Shown: positions 55,867 through 64,000 of the stretch, piece by piece
How the letters are laid out: each line of letters opens with the position of its first letter
Numbering within the stretch: position 1 is the first letter of the stretch
Assembly: GCA_963842235.1 (NCBI GenBank)
Contig: CAWJFT010000001.1
Location: 1,054,001-1,118,000, forward strand
DNA length: 64,000 nucleotides
Source: JACDAN01 sp963842235
GTDB lineage: Bacteria; Actinomycetota; Thermoleophilia; Gaiellales; Gaiellaceae
Direction of reading: 5' to 3'
The notes under the pieces: generated by a model
What the model saw: only the letters and a program-made list of their open reading frames with translations
The model's database searches: none
What the model was told of the DNA's origin: nothing
Position numbers and translations under genes: made by a program

Positions 55867-56196
55867 CTAGCGGGGATCCGTGACCTCGGCGATGTGCCGA
55901 GGGACGCCTGCAACCTTTCTCACGACGTCGTAGCCCTCCCGCCGCGCGACGACCTCTTCCACGTCCGGGATTTCGTGGCCGGGGACGACGGCGAACTGGG
56001 TCGGGTCCGCGCGGAGCTCCTCGTAGGCCGCCGGAGTGAGCGAGATCTTCTCGACACACTCACCGTTGCCGCACTCGCACACGAGCACGAGCCGGTCCGT
56101 GAGCGTCGCGAACGACTTATTCAGATCCTGAATCCGTTCGTTCGCCTCGCGGAAGACCGCTTCGTTGACCCCGATGCGCCGCTGCCGTTCGTCCAC
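55867..56196 (-). CDS. Small CxC-x4-C protein (tandem copy 2)
   Basis: 109 residues with the same layout: EAVFREANERIQDL, VLVCECGNGECVEKISL (Cys at 40, 42 and 47 again), YEELRADPTQFAVVPGHEIPDVEEVVARREGYDVVRKVAG. Spacing of the Cys and PGH motifs is kept exactly between copies, while other positions differ, which indicates functional constraint on those residues. Separated from copy 1 by 64 bases. Confidence 0.75.
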   Translation of the reverse strand: MDERQRRIGVNEAVFREANERIQDLNKSFATLTDRLVLVCECGNGECVEKISLTPAAYEELRADPTQFAVVPGHEIPDVEEVVARREGYDVVRKVAGVPRHIAEVTDPR

Positions 56197-56244
56197 GGTT
56201 GGAGGACCACTTTACTCGCCAAAACCGGCGGTTGAAAACGACTA

Positions 56245-56328
56245 TGCGGATGAGAGGACTTGAACCTCCACGGGCTTTCGCCCACACGGACCTGAACCGT
56301 GCGCGTCTACCAATTCCGCCACATCCGC
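56245..56328 (-). tRNA. tRNA-Leu (anticodon CAG)
   Basis: 84 bases with a long variable arm as expected of a class II tRNA. Acceptor GCGGATG/CATCCGC, anticodon stem with loop TTCAGGT (anticodon CAG, reads CTG), variable stem GGGC-GAAA-GCCC, T arm GAGG-TTCAAGT-CCTC, discriminator A, no CCA. The forward-strand subtilase frame starts just beyond its 5' end. Confidence 0.96.
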
Positions 56329-56427
56329 GCGTGGATCGGCCATTGTAGCCGCGGCTTCGCGCCAACTTTCGGCGGCGCCGGACGTACCATTTCGTATCTG
56401 AGACGGCTGTTTCTCTTCGGGGTCTGC

Positions 56428-58821
56428 ATGCTTGTGGCGCTGCCGGCGCTGGCCGCTGCGCGCCCGGCGCAACACCGTTCCGATTCCCTCGTCGAAGTCG
56501 TGGTCGAGCTCCGGGACCCCAGCGTTGCGAGAACACTCGGCGTCCGCACTCGCCTTGACACATCCGCGGGTCGGCGGCGTCTGGCCGGGATCGCAGCGCA
56601 GCAGCAACTCGTGGAGCGGCGCATCCGCGAAGCGGTGCCCCAGGCGCAGGTCAGCTGGCGCTACCGGGTCGTGCTCAACGGCCTCGCCGTCATCGTTCCG
56701 CGGCGTGCCGTCCCGCGGCTCGAGCGCATTCCCGGCGTGCGCGAGATCTACCCGAGCGTCCAGTTCCGCCCGAGCCTCGACCGAAGCGTTCCGGCGATCC
56801 GCGCGCCGGCGCTCTGGGGCCCGACCCTGGCCACGGCCGGCCAGGGCATGAAGATCGCAATCATCGACGACGGCATCGACCAGCGCCATCCGTTCTTCGA
56901 TCCGACCGGTTTCACGATGCCGCCCGGGTACCCCAAGGGGCAGACGGCGTACACGACGGCGAAAGTGATCGTCGCCCGCTCGTTCCCGGCTCCGGCCCCG
57001 AGGGCGCGCTACTCGGAGCTGCCCTTCGACCCGGAGAACTCCGAACACGGGACGCACGTTGCCGGCATTGCGGCCGGAAACGCAGGGACGCAGGCGTCGG
57101 TCGGCGGCGGCAAGGTGACGCTCTCCGGGGTGGCGCCAAAGGCATATCTCGGCAACTACCGCGTGATGACGGTGCCGACGATGTCGGTTGGGCTCGACGG
57201 CAATTCACCGGAGATCGCCGCGGGCGTCGAGGCGGCCGTCCAGGACGGGATGGACGTGATCAACCTCTCGCTCGGTGAGCCCGAGATCGCCCCGCGCAGC
57301 GATCTCGTCGCCCGAGCGCTCGACGGTGCCGCTGCAGCCGGCGTCGTCTCATCCGTCTCGGCCGGCAACGAATTCGAGTCGTTCGGCGGGGGCACGGTGT
57401 CGTCCCCCGCAAGTGCCGCTGGAGCAATCGCGGTCGCGGCGTCCTCCGTCACCGGCCGGATCGCGAGCTTCTCGTCGTCTGGGCCGACCCCGGTGACCCT
57501 TCGCCTCAAGCCCGACGTGACGGCGCCTGGGGTGGGCATCTTCTCTTCCGTTCCGGCACGGGCGGGAACATGGGACAGTTTCTCCGGGACGAGCATGGCC
57601 GCGCCGCACGTGGCCGGAGCCGCGGCGTTGCTCGGCCAGCGTCATCCGACCTGGACCGTCGCGCAGACGAAGTCTGCACTCGCGTCGACCGCTCGTCCGG
57701 CACAGGACACCGGCTCCGGCGAAGCGTCGGTCGCGCGGGAGGGCGCAGGCTTCATCGACCTGGCCGAAGCCGATCAGCCGCTGATCTTCACGGCGCCGAC
57801 TGGCGTGTCGATGGGCTTCCTGCGCGCCGGCCGAACAGCGCGCCGCGCGGTCAGGGTCACGGATGCCGGCGGCGGGGCAGGCGATTGGAGCGTCTCGATT
57901 CGGCCGCAGGAGAGCAGTCCATCAGTCACGATCTCGAGCCCGCCGACGCTGTCGGTTCCGGGGACTCTGACGCTCACGGCGTCGGCGCGGCGGTCTGCAA
58001 CCCAACGCGACGTCGGCGGGTTCGTCGTGCTCAGTCGGGCTGGAAAGACGAGGCGCCTGCCCTTCTGGCTCCGTGTTACGACACCGCGACTCAGCCGCCA
58101 GCCGGCGCGCGTTCTGCGCCGGCCGGGGATCTACCGCGGCAACACCCGAGGGCGGAAGGCGCTTGTCGCTCGCTACCGCTATCCCGACGACCCGACCGGC
58201 GTCGGTCTGCCACGTGTGCTTGCGGGCCCCGAAGAGGTCTTTCGCGTTCGCATCCGCAGGCCGGTCGCGAACTTCGGGGTCGCGCTGCTCACTCGCTCCC
58301 ACGTCCAGCCGCGGATCGTGCTCGGTGAAGACGAGAACCACCAACCTGGCTCGACAGCGCTTCCTCTCAACGTCAATCCCTACCTGCCCACGTTGGGGGA
58401 CCCGGTCCCGGTCTCCGGCGTCGTCAGCCCGGCTGCCGGCGTCTATGCCGTCGTCTTCGACAGTCCGACGAGGGGCGGCGCCGGACGCTTCCGATTCCGC
58501 TTCTGGGTCAACGACACGACGCCGCCAAGGGTGCGACTCCTTACATCGTCCGTGCGCGCCGGAGGGATCCTGCTCGCCTCAGCGTCCGATCGCGGGGCGG
58601 GCGTCGATCCTCGCGCGGTCTTCGTCAAGATCGACAGCGGGCCGCTGCTCGAAGCGTCCTACCGGAGCGGCCGGATTCGCATGCCGATCGGTTCGCTGAC
58701 GCGCGGCCGCCATCAGCTGACGCTCCAGGTGTCCGACTACCAGGAGTGCAAGAACATGGAAAACGTGCCGCGGATCCTGCCGAACACGACCATTGTGTCG
58801 GCGACCTTCACGGTCCGCTAG
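56428..58821 (+). CDS. Secreted subtilisin-like serine protease (S8)
   Basis: About 797 residues. Catalytic triad: Asp in MKIAIIDDGID, His in EHGTHVAGIAAG, Ser in SGTSMAAPHVAGAAALL. Before it a prodomain (VVVELRDPSVARTLGVRTRL...VREIYPSVQF); after it about 350 residues of beta-domains (TAPTGVSMGFLRAGRTARRAVRVTD and later FRFRFWVNDTTPPRVRLLTSS). ATG 56428 (MLVALPALAAARP) gives a very short signal peptide; the in-frame codons ahead read LRRLFLFGVC, the missing positive part of a signal, but without an ATG, GTG or TTG. The start is therefore doubtful, perhaps CTG 56398. Confidence 0.9.
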   Translation: MLVALPALAAARPAQHRSDSLVEVVVELRDPSVARTLGVRTRLDTSAGRRRLAGIAAQQQLVERRIREAVPQAQVSWRYRVVLNGLAVIVPRRAVPRLERIPGVREIYPSVQFRPSLDRSVPAIRAPALWGPTLATAGQGMKIAIIDDGIDQRHPFFDPTGFTMPPGYPKGQTAYTTAKVIVARSFPAPAPRARYSELPFDPENSEHGTHVAGIAAGNAGTQASVGGGKVTLSGVAPKAYLGNYRVMTVPTMSVGLDGNSPEIAAGVEAAVQDGMDVINLSLGEPEIAPRSDLVARALDGAAAAGVVSSVSAGNEFESFGGGTVSSPASAAGAIAVAASSVTGRIASFSSSGPTPVTLRLKPDVTAPGVGIFSSVPARAGTWDSFSGTSMAAPHVAGAAALLGQRHPTWTVAQTKSALASTARPAQDTGSGEASVAREGAGFIDLAEADQPLIFTAPTGVSMGFLRAGRTARRAVRVTDAGGGAGDWSVSIRPQESSPSVTISSPPTLSVPGTLTLTASARRSATQRDVGGFVVLSRAGKTRRLPFWLRVTTPRLSRQPARVLRRPGIYRGNTRGRKALVARYRYPDDPTGVGLPRVLAGPEEVFRVRIRRPVANFGVALLTRSHVQPRIVLGEDENHQPGSTALPLNVNPYLPTLGDPVPVSGVVSPAAGVYAVVFDSPTRGGAGRFRFRFWVNDTTPPRVRLLTSSVRAGGILLASASDRGAGVDPRAVFVKIDSGPLLEASYRSGRIRMPIGSLTRGRHQLTLQVSDYQECKNMENVPRILPNTTIVSATFTVR

Positions 58822-59048
58822 GTGTTCCGGTCTCGTTCCTTCGTCGTCGGGAGCTGGGCAAGGTCGCGCTCGACGCTCGCGGCGAAGTCGTCGTCCTCGG
58901 GATGAAGGACGCGCAGATTCGACTTCTGACGGCGCCGCGCCCGCTGCCGACGGCCTTCCAGGCCGAAACGCTCAGAAAGCCTTGGCCACTCGGCCGCCGC
59001 GAGGACGGCGACCGCGCAGGCGAGCAATGCCAACCAGACCCAGCCCAC
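58818..59048 (-). CDS. Small membrane-anchored hypothetical protein
   Basis: 76 residues from GTG 59048: WVWLALLACAVAVLAAAEW is a membrane segment, then a basic, coiled cytoplasmic tail (RRQRARRRQKSNLRVLHPEDDDFAASVERDLAQL). No family recognised. The frame sits opposite to and just past the end of the subtilase gene; its composition and hydrophobic start make it plausible, though small. Confidence 0.5.
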   Translation of the reverse strand: MGWVWLALLACAVAVLAAAEWPRLSERFGLEGRRQRARRRQKSNLRVLHPEDDDFAASVERDLAQLPTTKERDRNT

Positions 59049-59083
59049 ACGTGCATCTTAGCCGCCTCGCACCGGTTTCCCCG

Positions 59084-59467
59084 CTAGCCGGGAAGGAACG
59101 GCACGTCCCAGAACACGATTACGCCGATAACCCCGGCCAGTGCCAGGACGCCAAGGGCAATCAATCCGGCCCGTTTCGCCGGGCTGCTCTCGCGAACCTG
59201 GTCTGCCGCCTCCTCCACGCGGTTGACAATTCGCTCGAGCCAGCGCTCCGCCCACGCAAACTCGAGCGCGAGCATGGCCAGGCCGAGGATGATCGCGGGT
59301 ATCCCCGGGCCCGGGGTGACGAGCATCACGACCCCCGCCGCCAGAACGAGGAAACCCAGCGCCGCGAAGCCGATGCGGTACAGCCGATGCCGCTGTCGGT
59401 GCCGCTCCCGCCGCGCGCGAACGCGCTCCATGATCGGCGGGCGGCCGCCCGTCTCGTCCTGGCCCAC
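59084..59467 (-). CDS. PGPGW-family transmembrane protein
   Basis: 127 residues with three membrane segments and the family signature LVTPGPGIPAIILGLAMLALEFAWAERW between the first and second helices. Function unknown. ATG 59467 gives a short basic N-terminal tail (RVRARRERHRQRHRL) that would face the cytoplasm. Followed on the same strand by the small membrane-anchored gene and preceded by the DUF5995 gene. Confidence 0.88.
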   Translation of the reverse strand: MGQDETGGRPPIMERVRARRERHRQRHRLYRIGFAALGFLVLAAGVVMLVTPGPGIPAIILGLAMLALEFAWAERWLERIVNRVEEAADQVRESSPAKRAGLIALGVLALAGVIGVIVFWDVPFLPG

Positions 59468-59494
59468 GGGGGACAGATTATTGAGCGAGGTGCG

Positions 59495-60412
59495 CTAGCC
59501 GGCCCAGTGCGTCGCGCAGTAGGCGTCACGCGCGGCGGTGCCGCCCAAGAGCGGCGGGTACTGGGCAGCGGCCCGGATCACGCGGGCCTGCGAGGCGGCG
59601 TAGCCCTCGATGTCCTTCGCCACTAACTCACGCGCCGCTGGCGTCGGTGCCAGCGCAAGCAGTTCCGCGTGCCTCCACGCCGACTCGCGCCAGCTGACAA
59701 TAGCTTGGAAGAGCGTGAAGTCGTCCAGAGTCGTCGGCAGGTTGCTGTCGTCGATGGTCGGATCGAAGCGGCGCGCGATTTCCGCGATCAGGTCGTCGGT
59801 CACGCGGTTGAGAATCTGATTCACTCGATCGTGGTCCGGCTTCCGGCTGGTTCCGTCCGGCTTGACGAGCCCGAGGCTGTAGAGGACGAACGGGAGATCC
59901 CGCTGAACGTGCGCGTTGATGCCGAGTAGCAGATTGCCGTACGCAGAAACCGCGTGATCGCTCGACGCATCGAAGGCGACTCGCCACGCAGGCGGGACGT
60001 TCGCGATCTTCCCGGCGCTCCAGGCGTCGTAAGCCGCGAAGTAGTAGCGCGCGAAGACGACATCCTCGTGATTGACGAACGGGGTGTCGTCAAAGAACGT
60101 GGGCGATTCGATCGTGCGCCGGTACTCCTGGGTCACGCGCAAGTACGTGAGAGCGAAGATCGCATCGTGGTCGCACGAAGACGCGAGCGGGTCGAACCGC
60201 TTGGTCATCTGGCGAATGGTCTTGTCGACGCACTGCACCCGCCCGGCGATGCAGTCGTCCGGGCTGGTCGTGTCGTAGGGAATCGACAGTCCAGGGAGCA
60301 GCGCCGTCCACCCGACGAACGGAGGATCCTCTGCGACGGCCTTCGCCGGCCACGCAAGGGCGAAAAGGACGAATGCCAGAGAGAGAAGCCGCAAGGTGGA
60401 TCGGCGAGACAT
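59495..60412 (-). CDS. Secreted DUF5995-family protein
   Basis: 305 residues with a signal peptide (LLSLAFVLFALAWPAKAVA) and a helical domain marked by SCDHDAIFALTYLRVTQEYRR, FARYYFAAYDAW and YGNLLLGINAHVQRDLPFVLY, which suits DUF5995. His residues (DHDAIF, HVQRD, KPDHDRVN) in those segments might form a metal site, which is speculation. Cysteines SCDH and DDCIAGRVQC suggest disulfides. Function unknown. The start codon is followed by TRRST, a positive n-region. Confidence 0.85.
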   Translation of the reverse strand: MSRRSTLRLLSLAFVLFALAWPAKAVAEDPPFVGWTALLPGLSIPYDTTSPDDCIAGRVQCVDKTIRQMTKRFDPLASSCDHDAIFALTYLRVTQEYRRTIESPTFFDDTPFVNHEDVVFARYYFAAYDAWSAGKIANVPPAWRVAFDASSDHAVSAYGNLLLGINAHVQRDLPFVLYSLGLVKPDGTSRKPDHDRVNQILNRVTDDLIAEIARRFDPTIDDSNLPTTLDDFTLFQAIVSWRESAWRHAELLALAPTPAARELVAKDIEGYAASQARVIRAAAQYPPLLGGTAARDAYCATHWAG

Positions 60413-60535
60413 GCCCTATTCCGTCCATGCCCGATCGCGGCAAAACGCTAACCCGACGCAAGCAGGTGGTTTGTGAACGGCTCCGGGTGGAGAATTAGTA
60501 GTCGGCGGTCTAGTCTGGAGAGGGGAGTGTTGTCT

Positions 60536-61711
60536 GTGGCCACGCCCGACCTCGTACGCACGCGAGAACAACTCGCAGGCGCTGGCGCCGCAGTGGGGCT
60601 CCGGGCACCGTTCGAGGCCGTTGAGGCGGCCGTAGAGGCGCTCGGCAGCGAGCCGGGTCTCGTGCTGATCTTCTCGACCGGCCTGCTCGATCCCCAGGAG
60701 GCAGCCGCGCAGGCACAGGCGGCTGCGGGAAACGCCAGGGTCGCCGGGATGACCGGGACCGGCGTGATCGCGCACGCAGGAGCGATGGAGAGCGGTTCCA
60801 CGGCGGTCGCGCTGGACTCATCACTGCCCTTCGGAGTCGGCATCAGTACGTCGTCCGACCCGCGCGCAGCTGGGCGATCTGCTGCGTCGGAGGCGCTCTT
60901 CGGAATCGATCGCGACGGAAGCCACGCCGCGCTCCTCCTGTTTGTCGACTCGGAGTCGGGCGACCAAGCCGAGATCGTCGCGGGCGCGTACGAGATCGCC
61001 GGGGGGCGCATCCCCCTCGCCGGAGGAGCAGCCGGAGGCGTGGTGAGAGCCCAGTTCGCAGACGGCGAAGCCCTGTCGGGGAGCGTGGTCGCGGTGGCTC
61101 TCGCCAGTCCGACGCCGATCGGTGTCGGCATCGGACATGGTTGTGTGCGGCGCGGCGCGCCGTCGATCGTCACCCGCTCGCGCGGCAGCGTCGTGCTCCA
61201 ACTGGACGGCCGTCCAGCCGAAACCGTTTACCTCGAGAAGCTCGGGATGGGGGACGTCCCGCTGAGCGATTCCGACTTCGAGGCGATCGCGATGGCGCAT
61301 CCGCTGGGCCAGCCCGAGCTGCGCGGCGATGTCCGTCCGCGCTACGTGCGTGGTCGAGCGCCCGGAGGCGGTCTGGTCTGCGCGACGAGCATCGAGGCAA
61401 ATGCCGCAGTCGATGTCTGCGAGCAGAAGCCGGAGGCCACCGTCCGGAGCGCGGTCAAGGCGGTGGACGAAGCCCTGGGACAGCTTGTCGGCCCCGCCGA
61501 GGCCGTCGTGATCTTCGACTGCGCCGTGAGGAGTGCATGGTTCGGTAACCCACTCGCTTCGCGCGAGGTCGAAACGATCATCTCCTCCTTGGGCCATCCT
61601 GCGCCCGCACTCGCCGGCACCTACACACGCGGAGAGATCGGGCGGATCCGCGGTGCCAAGGGAGACCGGAACTACAGCCTTGTCGTCGTTGCACTCGGCC
61701 CGACGGCTTGA
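60536..61711 (+). CDS. FIST-domain sensor protein
   Basis: 391 residues from GTG 60536, nine bases after a GGAGAGGGGAG Shine-Dalgarno; the frame opens earlier at 60473. FIST N part: LVLIFSTGLLDPQEAAAQAQ, GMTGTGVI, GAYEIAGGRIPLAGGAAGG and PIGVGIGHG; FIST C part: LEKLGMGDVPLSDSDFEAIAM, GHPAPALAGTYTRGEIGRIRG with ALAGTYTRGEIG as its end. FIST domains are thought to sense small ligands, perhaps amino acids, and feed signalling proteins. The next gene, overlapping by 23 bases, is a histidine kinase. Confidence 0.88.
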   Translation: MATPDLVRTREQLAGAGAAVGLRAPFEAVEAAVEALGSEPGLVLIFSTGLLDPQEAAAQAQAAAGNARVAGMTGTGVIAHAGAMESGSTAVALDSSLPFGVGISTSSDPRAAGRSAASEALFGIDRDGSHAALLLFVDSESGDQAEIVAGAYEIAGGRIPLAGGAAGGVVRAQFADGEALSGSVVAVALASPTPIGVGIGHGCVRRGAPSIVTRSRGSVVLQLDGRPAETVYLEKLGMGDVPLSDSDFEAIAMAHPLGQPELRGDVRPRYVRGRAPGGGLVCATSIEANAAVDVCEQKPEATVRSAVKAVDEALGQLVGPAEAVVIFDCAVRSAWFGNPLASREVETIISSLGHPAPALAGTYTRGEIGRIRGAKGDRNYSLVVVALGPTA

Positions 61712-63314
61712 CCGCCGCGACGAGCTGCTTCGGCGCTTCGCCGAGGCCGCGCGGCGTGCGCAAATCGTCACGATCGTCAATCTCGCCAGCTCGGAAGCCG
61801 AGCTCGGCGAGTTGTTCACCGCAGAGCTCTGCGAGGCGTTCGAGGCGGAGATCGCATTCGTTCTGGCGGAACGTGACGGCGGCGGCCGGACCATCGTCGG
61901 GGCCTACGGCCTGACGCCCGACCAGCGTGCCGCCCTGCTCGAAGACGAACGTTGTGCGCGCGCCCTCACCGACGACCAGCCGCACCGACACCAGGGCGAT
62001 CTGCTCGCAACCGGAGTCCGCGAGCTCGTTCTCGCGCCGTTCGCGGGCGACGTCGATCGAGGCGTCGTAGGCGTCGCACGGCTGTACGACGAGCGCTTCG
62101 ACGAGGGGGAAGTTGCCCTGCTGGAGGCGGTTGCCGAAAGCCTCAACCACGCGCTGGAGCGCCTTCGCCTGGGAGAGGAGCGCGACGTCCTCCTTGCCCG
62201 CGAGCAGGCGGCACGACGAGAAGCAGAGGAGCGGGGGCAAGCCGCCCGTGTGCTGGGCTACGTCGCCGACGGCGTCTTCCTCGTCGACGCCAAGGGAGCG
62301 GTTCAGCTCTGGAACCCCGCGGCCGAGGCGATCACGGGCCTTCCAGCCGAGGCGGCGCTCGGCCGGCCGGTCGAGGAAGTGATTCCCGGCTGGCAGTCAC
62401 TCGCGCAAGCCGTTCCGATCGCGAGCGCTCCGGGGGCATGCACCGGTCCAGCGACGACGATTCCCGTCGAGATCGGAGATCGGGAGCTCTGGCTCTCGGT
62501 TGCCGGAGTCACCTTCGCCGAAGGGACGGTCTACGCGTTCCGCGACCGGTCCGAGGAGCGGCGACTCGACCAGCTCAAGGAGGATTTCGTCGCCACGGTC
62601 TCCCACGAGCTCCGAACGCCAATCGCCGCTGTCTACGGCGCCGTCCAGACTCTCGAGCGCGAAGACGTCGCGTTCACCGGCGACTTGCGCCGTCGTCTCC
62701 TCTCGGTCATCTCGGACCAATCCGAGCGGCTCGCGCATGTCGTCAACGACATCCTGCTAACGAGCGAGGTCGAGTCCGGCCGGCTGGTCCTTGCGAGCGA
62801 GCAGGTGAATGTCGTGGACGTCGCAAGCAGGGTCATTGACGCAGCGCGCACCCACGCTCCGGCTGAGCTCTCGCTCGAGCTCGTCGCCCCGCCGGCTCTC
62901 GCGCCGATCGCCACGGACGGCGACAAGCTCCGGCAGGTCCTGGGGAACCTCGTCGCCAACGCCGTCAAGTATTCGTTTACGCCGGGTCGGATCGAGGTCC
63001 GGCTCGAGCCCCGTCGAACCCGTCTTCGCATCGCCGTCGGCGACGAGGGCGCCGGGATTCCGCGCGCCGAGCGGGAACGGATCTTTGAGAAGTTCTACCG
63101 CCTGCCGAACACGACGCGCGTGGTCGGCGGAACCGGCCTCGGCCTCTACATCTGCAGAGAGCTGGTCCGTCGCATGGGAGGCAGAATTTGGGTCGAATCG
63201 ACCGAGGGAATCGGTTCGACCTTCTTCGTCGAGCTCCCCGCGTTGGACTACAAGCACCCTGGAAATGGGGAGGTTTCCACCGCCGAGGACAGCGCCGGGG
63301 ACAGCACGGCGTAG
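61689..63314 (+). CDS. Sensor histidine kinase (GAF-PAS-HisKA-HATPase)
   Basis: 541 residues from TTG 61689, which overlaps the FIST gene; no better start was found. Domains in order: N-terminal helix, GAF-like (about 30-165), PAS (EERGQAARVLGYVADGVFLVDAKGAVQLWNPAAEAITG), HisKA with the phosphoacceptor His in ATVSHELRTPIAAVYGA, and HATPase_c with NAVKYS (N box), GDEGAGIPRAERERIFEKFYR (G1/F boxes) and GGTGLGLYICRELVRRMGG (G2). No membrane segment, so it is cytoplasmic. No response regulator gene lies beside it in the window. Coupled translation suggests that the FIST protein supplies its input. Confidence 0.92.
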   Translation: MHSARRLDRRDELLRRFAEAARRAQIVTIVNLASSEAELGELFTAELCEAFEAEIAFVLAERDGGGRTIVGAYGLTPDQRAALLEDERCARALTDDQPHRHQGDLLATGVRELVLAPFAGDVDRGVVGVARLYDERFDEGEVALLEAVAESLNHALERLRLGEERDVLLAREQAARREAEERGQAARVLGYVADGVFLVDAKGAVQLWNPAAEAITGLPAEAALGRPVEEVIPGWQSLAQAVPIASAPGACTGPATTIPVEIGDRELWLSVAGVTFAEGTVYAFRDRSEERRLDQLKEDFVATVSHELRTPIAAVYGAVQTLEREDVAFTGDLRRRLLSVISDQSERLAHVVNDILLTSEVESGRLVLASEQVNVVDVASRVIDAARTHAPAELSLELVAPPALAPIATDGDKLRQVLGNLVANAVKYSFTPGRIEVRLEPRRTRLRIAVGDEGAGIPRAERERIFEKFYRLPNTTRVVGGTGLGLYICRELVRRMGGRIWVESTEGIGSTFFVELPALDYKHPGNGEVSTAEDSAGDSTA

Positions 63315-63381
63315 CCCATTTGCCAGGTTCCGTTGGTCAGGTTGGCCCCGACGGCAAGCGTCGGGGCCAACAAGCCTTGAC

Positions 63382-63708
63382 TTACCTTCTGTTTGGGTTC
63401 GGAGGAAGGAAGGTTCTGTTCGGGTTACAGGCCACGCCAGGATTGAGCTCATGCGGATTGGCGAGACCCAGCTTGTTCTCCTGACCGAAAGACTGCGACC
63501 TACCACCGGGGCCGTTAGGGCCGGTCCCGTCCAGAGGGGCGCCAGGGTCATCGTTCAGTCCTGAGAAGGAGCACCACGACATACCTTGATTCTGATCTGC
63601 CTTCTTGCCGCTTCCAGTCACCTCACCGGCCAGAGCCGGACCAGCAGCCAGAGCTGCAACCGCGGCCGCACAAGCTGCAGCCGCGAGCAAGGACCTTGTC
63701 CTCGCCAT
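63382..63708 (-). CDS. Small secreted hypothetical protein
   Basis: 108 residues: signal peptide (LLAAAACAAAVAALAAGPALA) then a Gly/Pro/Asn-rich mature part with WCSFSGLNDDPGAPLDGTGPNGPGGRSQSFGQ and ELNPGVACNP, whose two cysteines may form one disulfide. Short secreted proteins of this composition occur in related actinobacteria without a known function. ATG 63708 follows AAAGGAG. Confidence 0.75.
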   Translation of the reverse strand: MARTRSLLAAAACAAAVAALAAGPALAGEVTGSGKKADQNQGMSWCSFSGLNDDPGAPLDGTGPNGPGGRSQSFGQENKLGLANPHELNPGVACNPNRTFLPPNPNRR

Positions 63709-63859
63709 AGTTTCTCCTTTCTAGATGACGCGTCCAATGTCACGCGACGACGCGTCGTTGCCGCAGGAGATCGACCCTACGACGGTAAAGGCGCCCGGTC
63801 AATCGCTCGGTCGAGGGATGCCTATTGCGGCGAGCAATACCGGCTACGAGGGCCCTGAA

Positions 63860-63932
63860 CTCCCCGGGTTGGACTCGAACCAACAACCCTCCGGTTAACA
63901 GCCGGATGCTCTGCCAATTGAGCTACCGGGGA
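63860..63932 (-). tRNA. tRNA-Asn (anticodon GTT)
   Basis: 73-base cloverleaf: acceptor TCCCCGG/CCGGGGA, anticodon stem TCCGG/CCGGA around the loop CTGTTAA (anticodon GTT), T arm TTGG-TTCGAGT-CCAA, discriminator G, no CCA. Nothing is seen in the 68 bases to the right edge. Confidence 0.96.
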
Positions 63933-64000
63933 ACGAGGTAGCAGCGGCCGCATGATAGCGACGTTCCGGCTCAGGCCAGGGCAGCGACGGCCTCCCTGAT

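Overview
The window reads as a chromosomal stretch of a high-GC actinobacterium. WhiA, PyrR, coproheme-decarboxylase-type HemQ, GlpX, many GTG/TTG starts and LexA boxes of the GAAC-N4-GTTC type all fit. The style of several families (DUF5995, dirigent-like secreted proteins, DUF2007, small lipoprotein next to a PASTA-less kinase) suggests Thermoleophilia, perhaps Gaiellales; this taxonomic placement is inference. Gene density is high, many neighbours overlap by 1-35 bases, and no CRISPR array, intact transposon or prophage was seen.

Layout. 1-8.5 kb: leftward pyrimidine operon pyrR-pyrB-pyrC-carA-carB-pyrK-pyrD with a PyrR-binding hairpin just before the pyrR Shine-Dalgarno. 8.5-10.1 kb: DUF2007 gene, ribonuclease Z and a LysM membrane protein whose promoter carries two LexA boxes. 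10.1-16.5 kb: leftward run with an enolase-superfamily epimerase and a DUF1611 protein (DgcA/DgcN-like), a secreted clan GH-A-like glycosidase, two M29 aminopeptidases and a phosphoesterase. 16.5-20.6 kb: small membrane and hypothetical genes and an unusual repeat-containing membrane protein. 20.6-22.8 kb: remnant of an integrated element next to tRNA-Arg. 22.8-29.9 kb: divergent CorA pair, HIT protein, metallo-beta-lactamase/PAS pair and secreted proteins. 30-30.6 kb: integrase tail beside tRNA-Gly. 30.6-42.7 kb: central carbon genes (class I aldolase, GlpX, gap-pgk-tpiA-gpmI operon) with argS, an M48 protease, a Ser/Thr kinase and an ECF sigma factor. 42.8-54.2 kb: second and third glycosidase paralogues, whiA, pruA, a sialidase-fold protein, an ArsR-type regulator, a cupredoxin, uvrC and HemQ. 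54.2-64 kb: membrane proteins, Bcp peroxiredoxin, tandem CxC proteins, tRNA-Leu, a subtilase, a FIST sensor overlapping a histidine kinase, and tRNA-Asn.

A striking feature is a set of about nine apparent single-base frameshifts in otherwise well-conserved genes (pyrD, pyrK twice, a PLDc_N gene, an SdrD-like gene, a lipoprotein, the kinase end, gpmI). Nearly all behave as one extra base in a G/C-rich run, which points to assembly error more than to gene decay. The observations I rate highest are the LexA-box/LysM unit, the three-copy glycosidase family (one copy coupled to HemQ), the two tRNA-linked integrase remnants, a palindrome cluster at 44.3 kb and a recurring GGGGTCTGACCCC palindrome.
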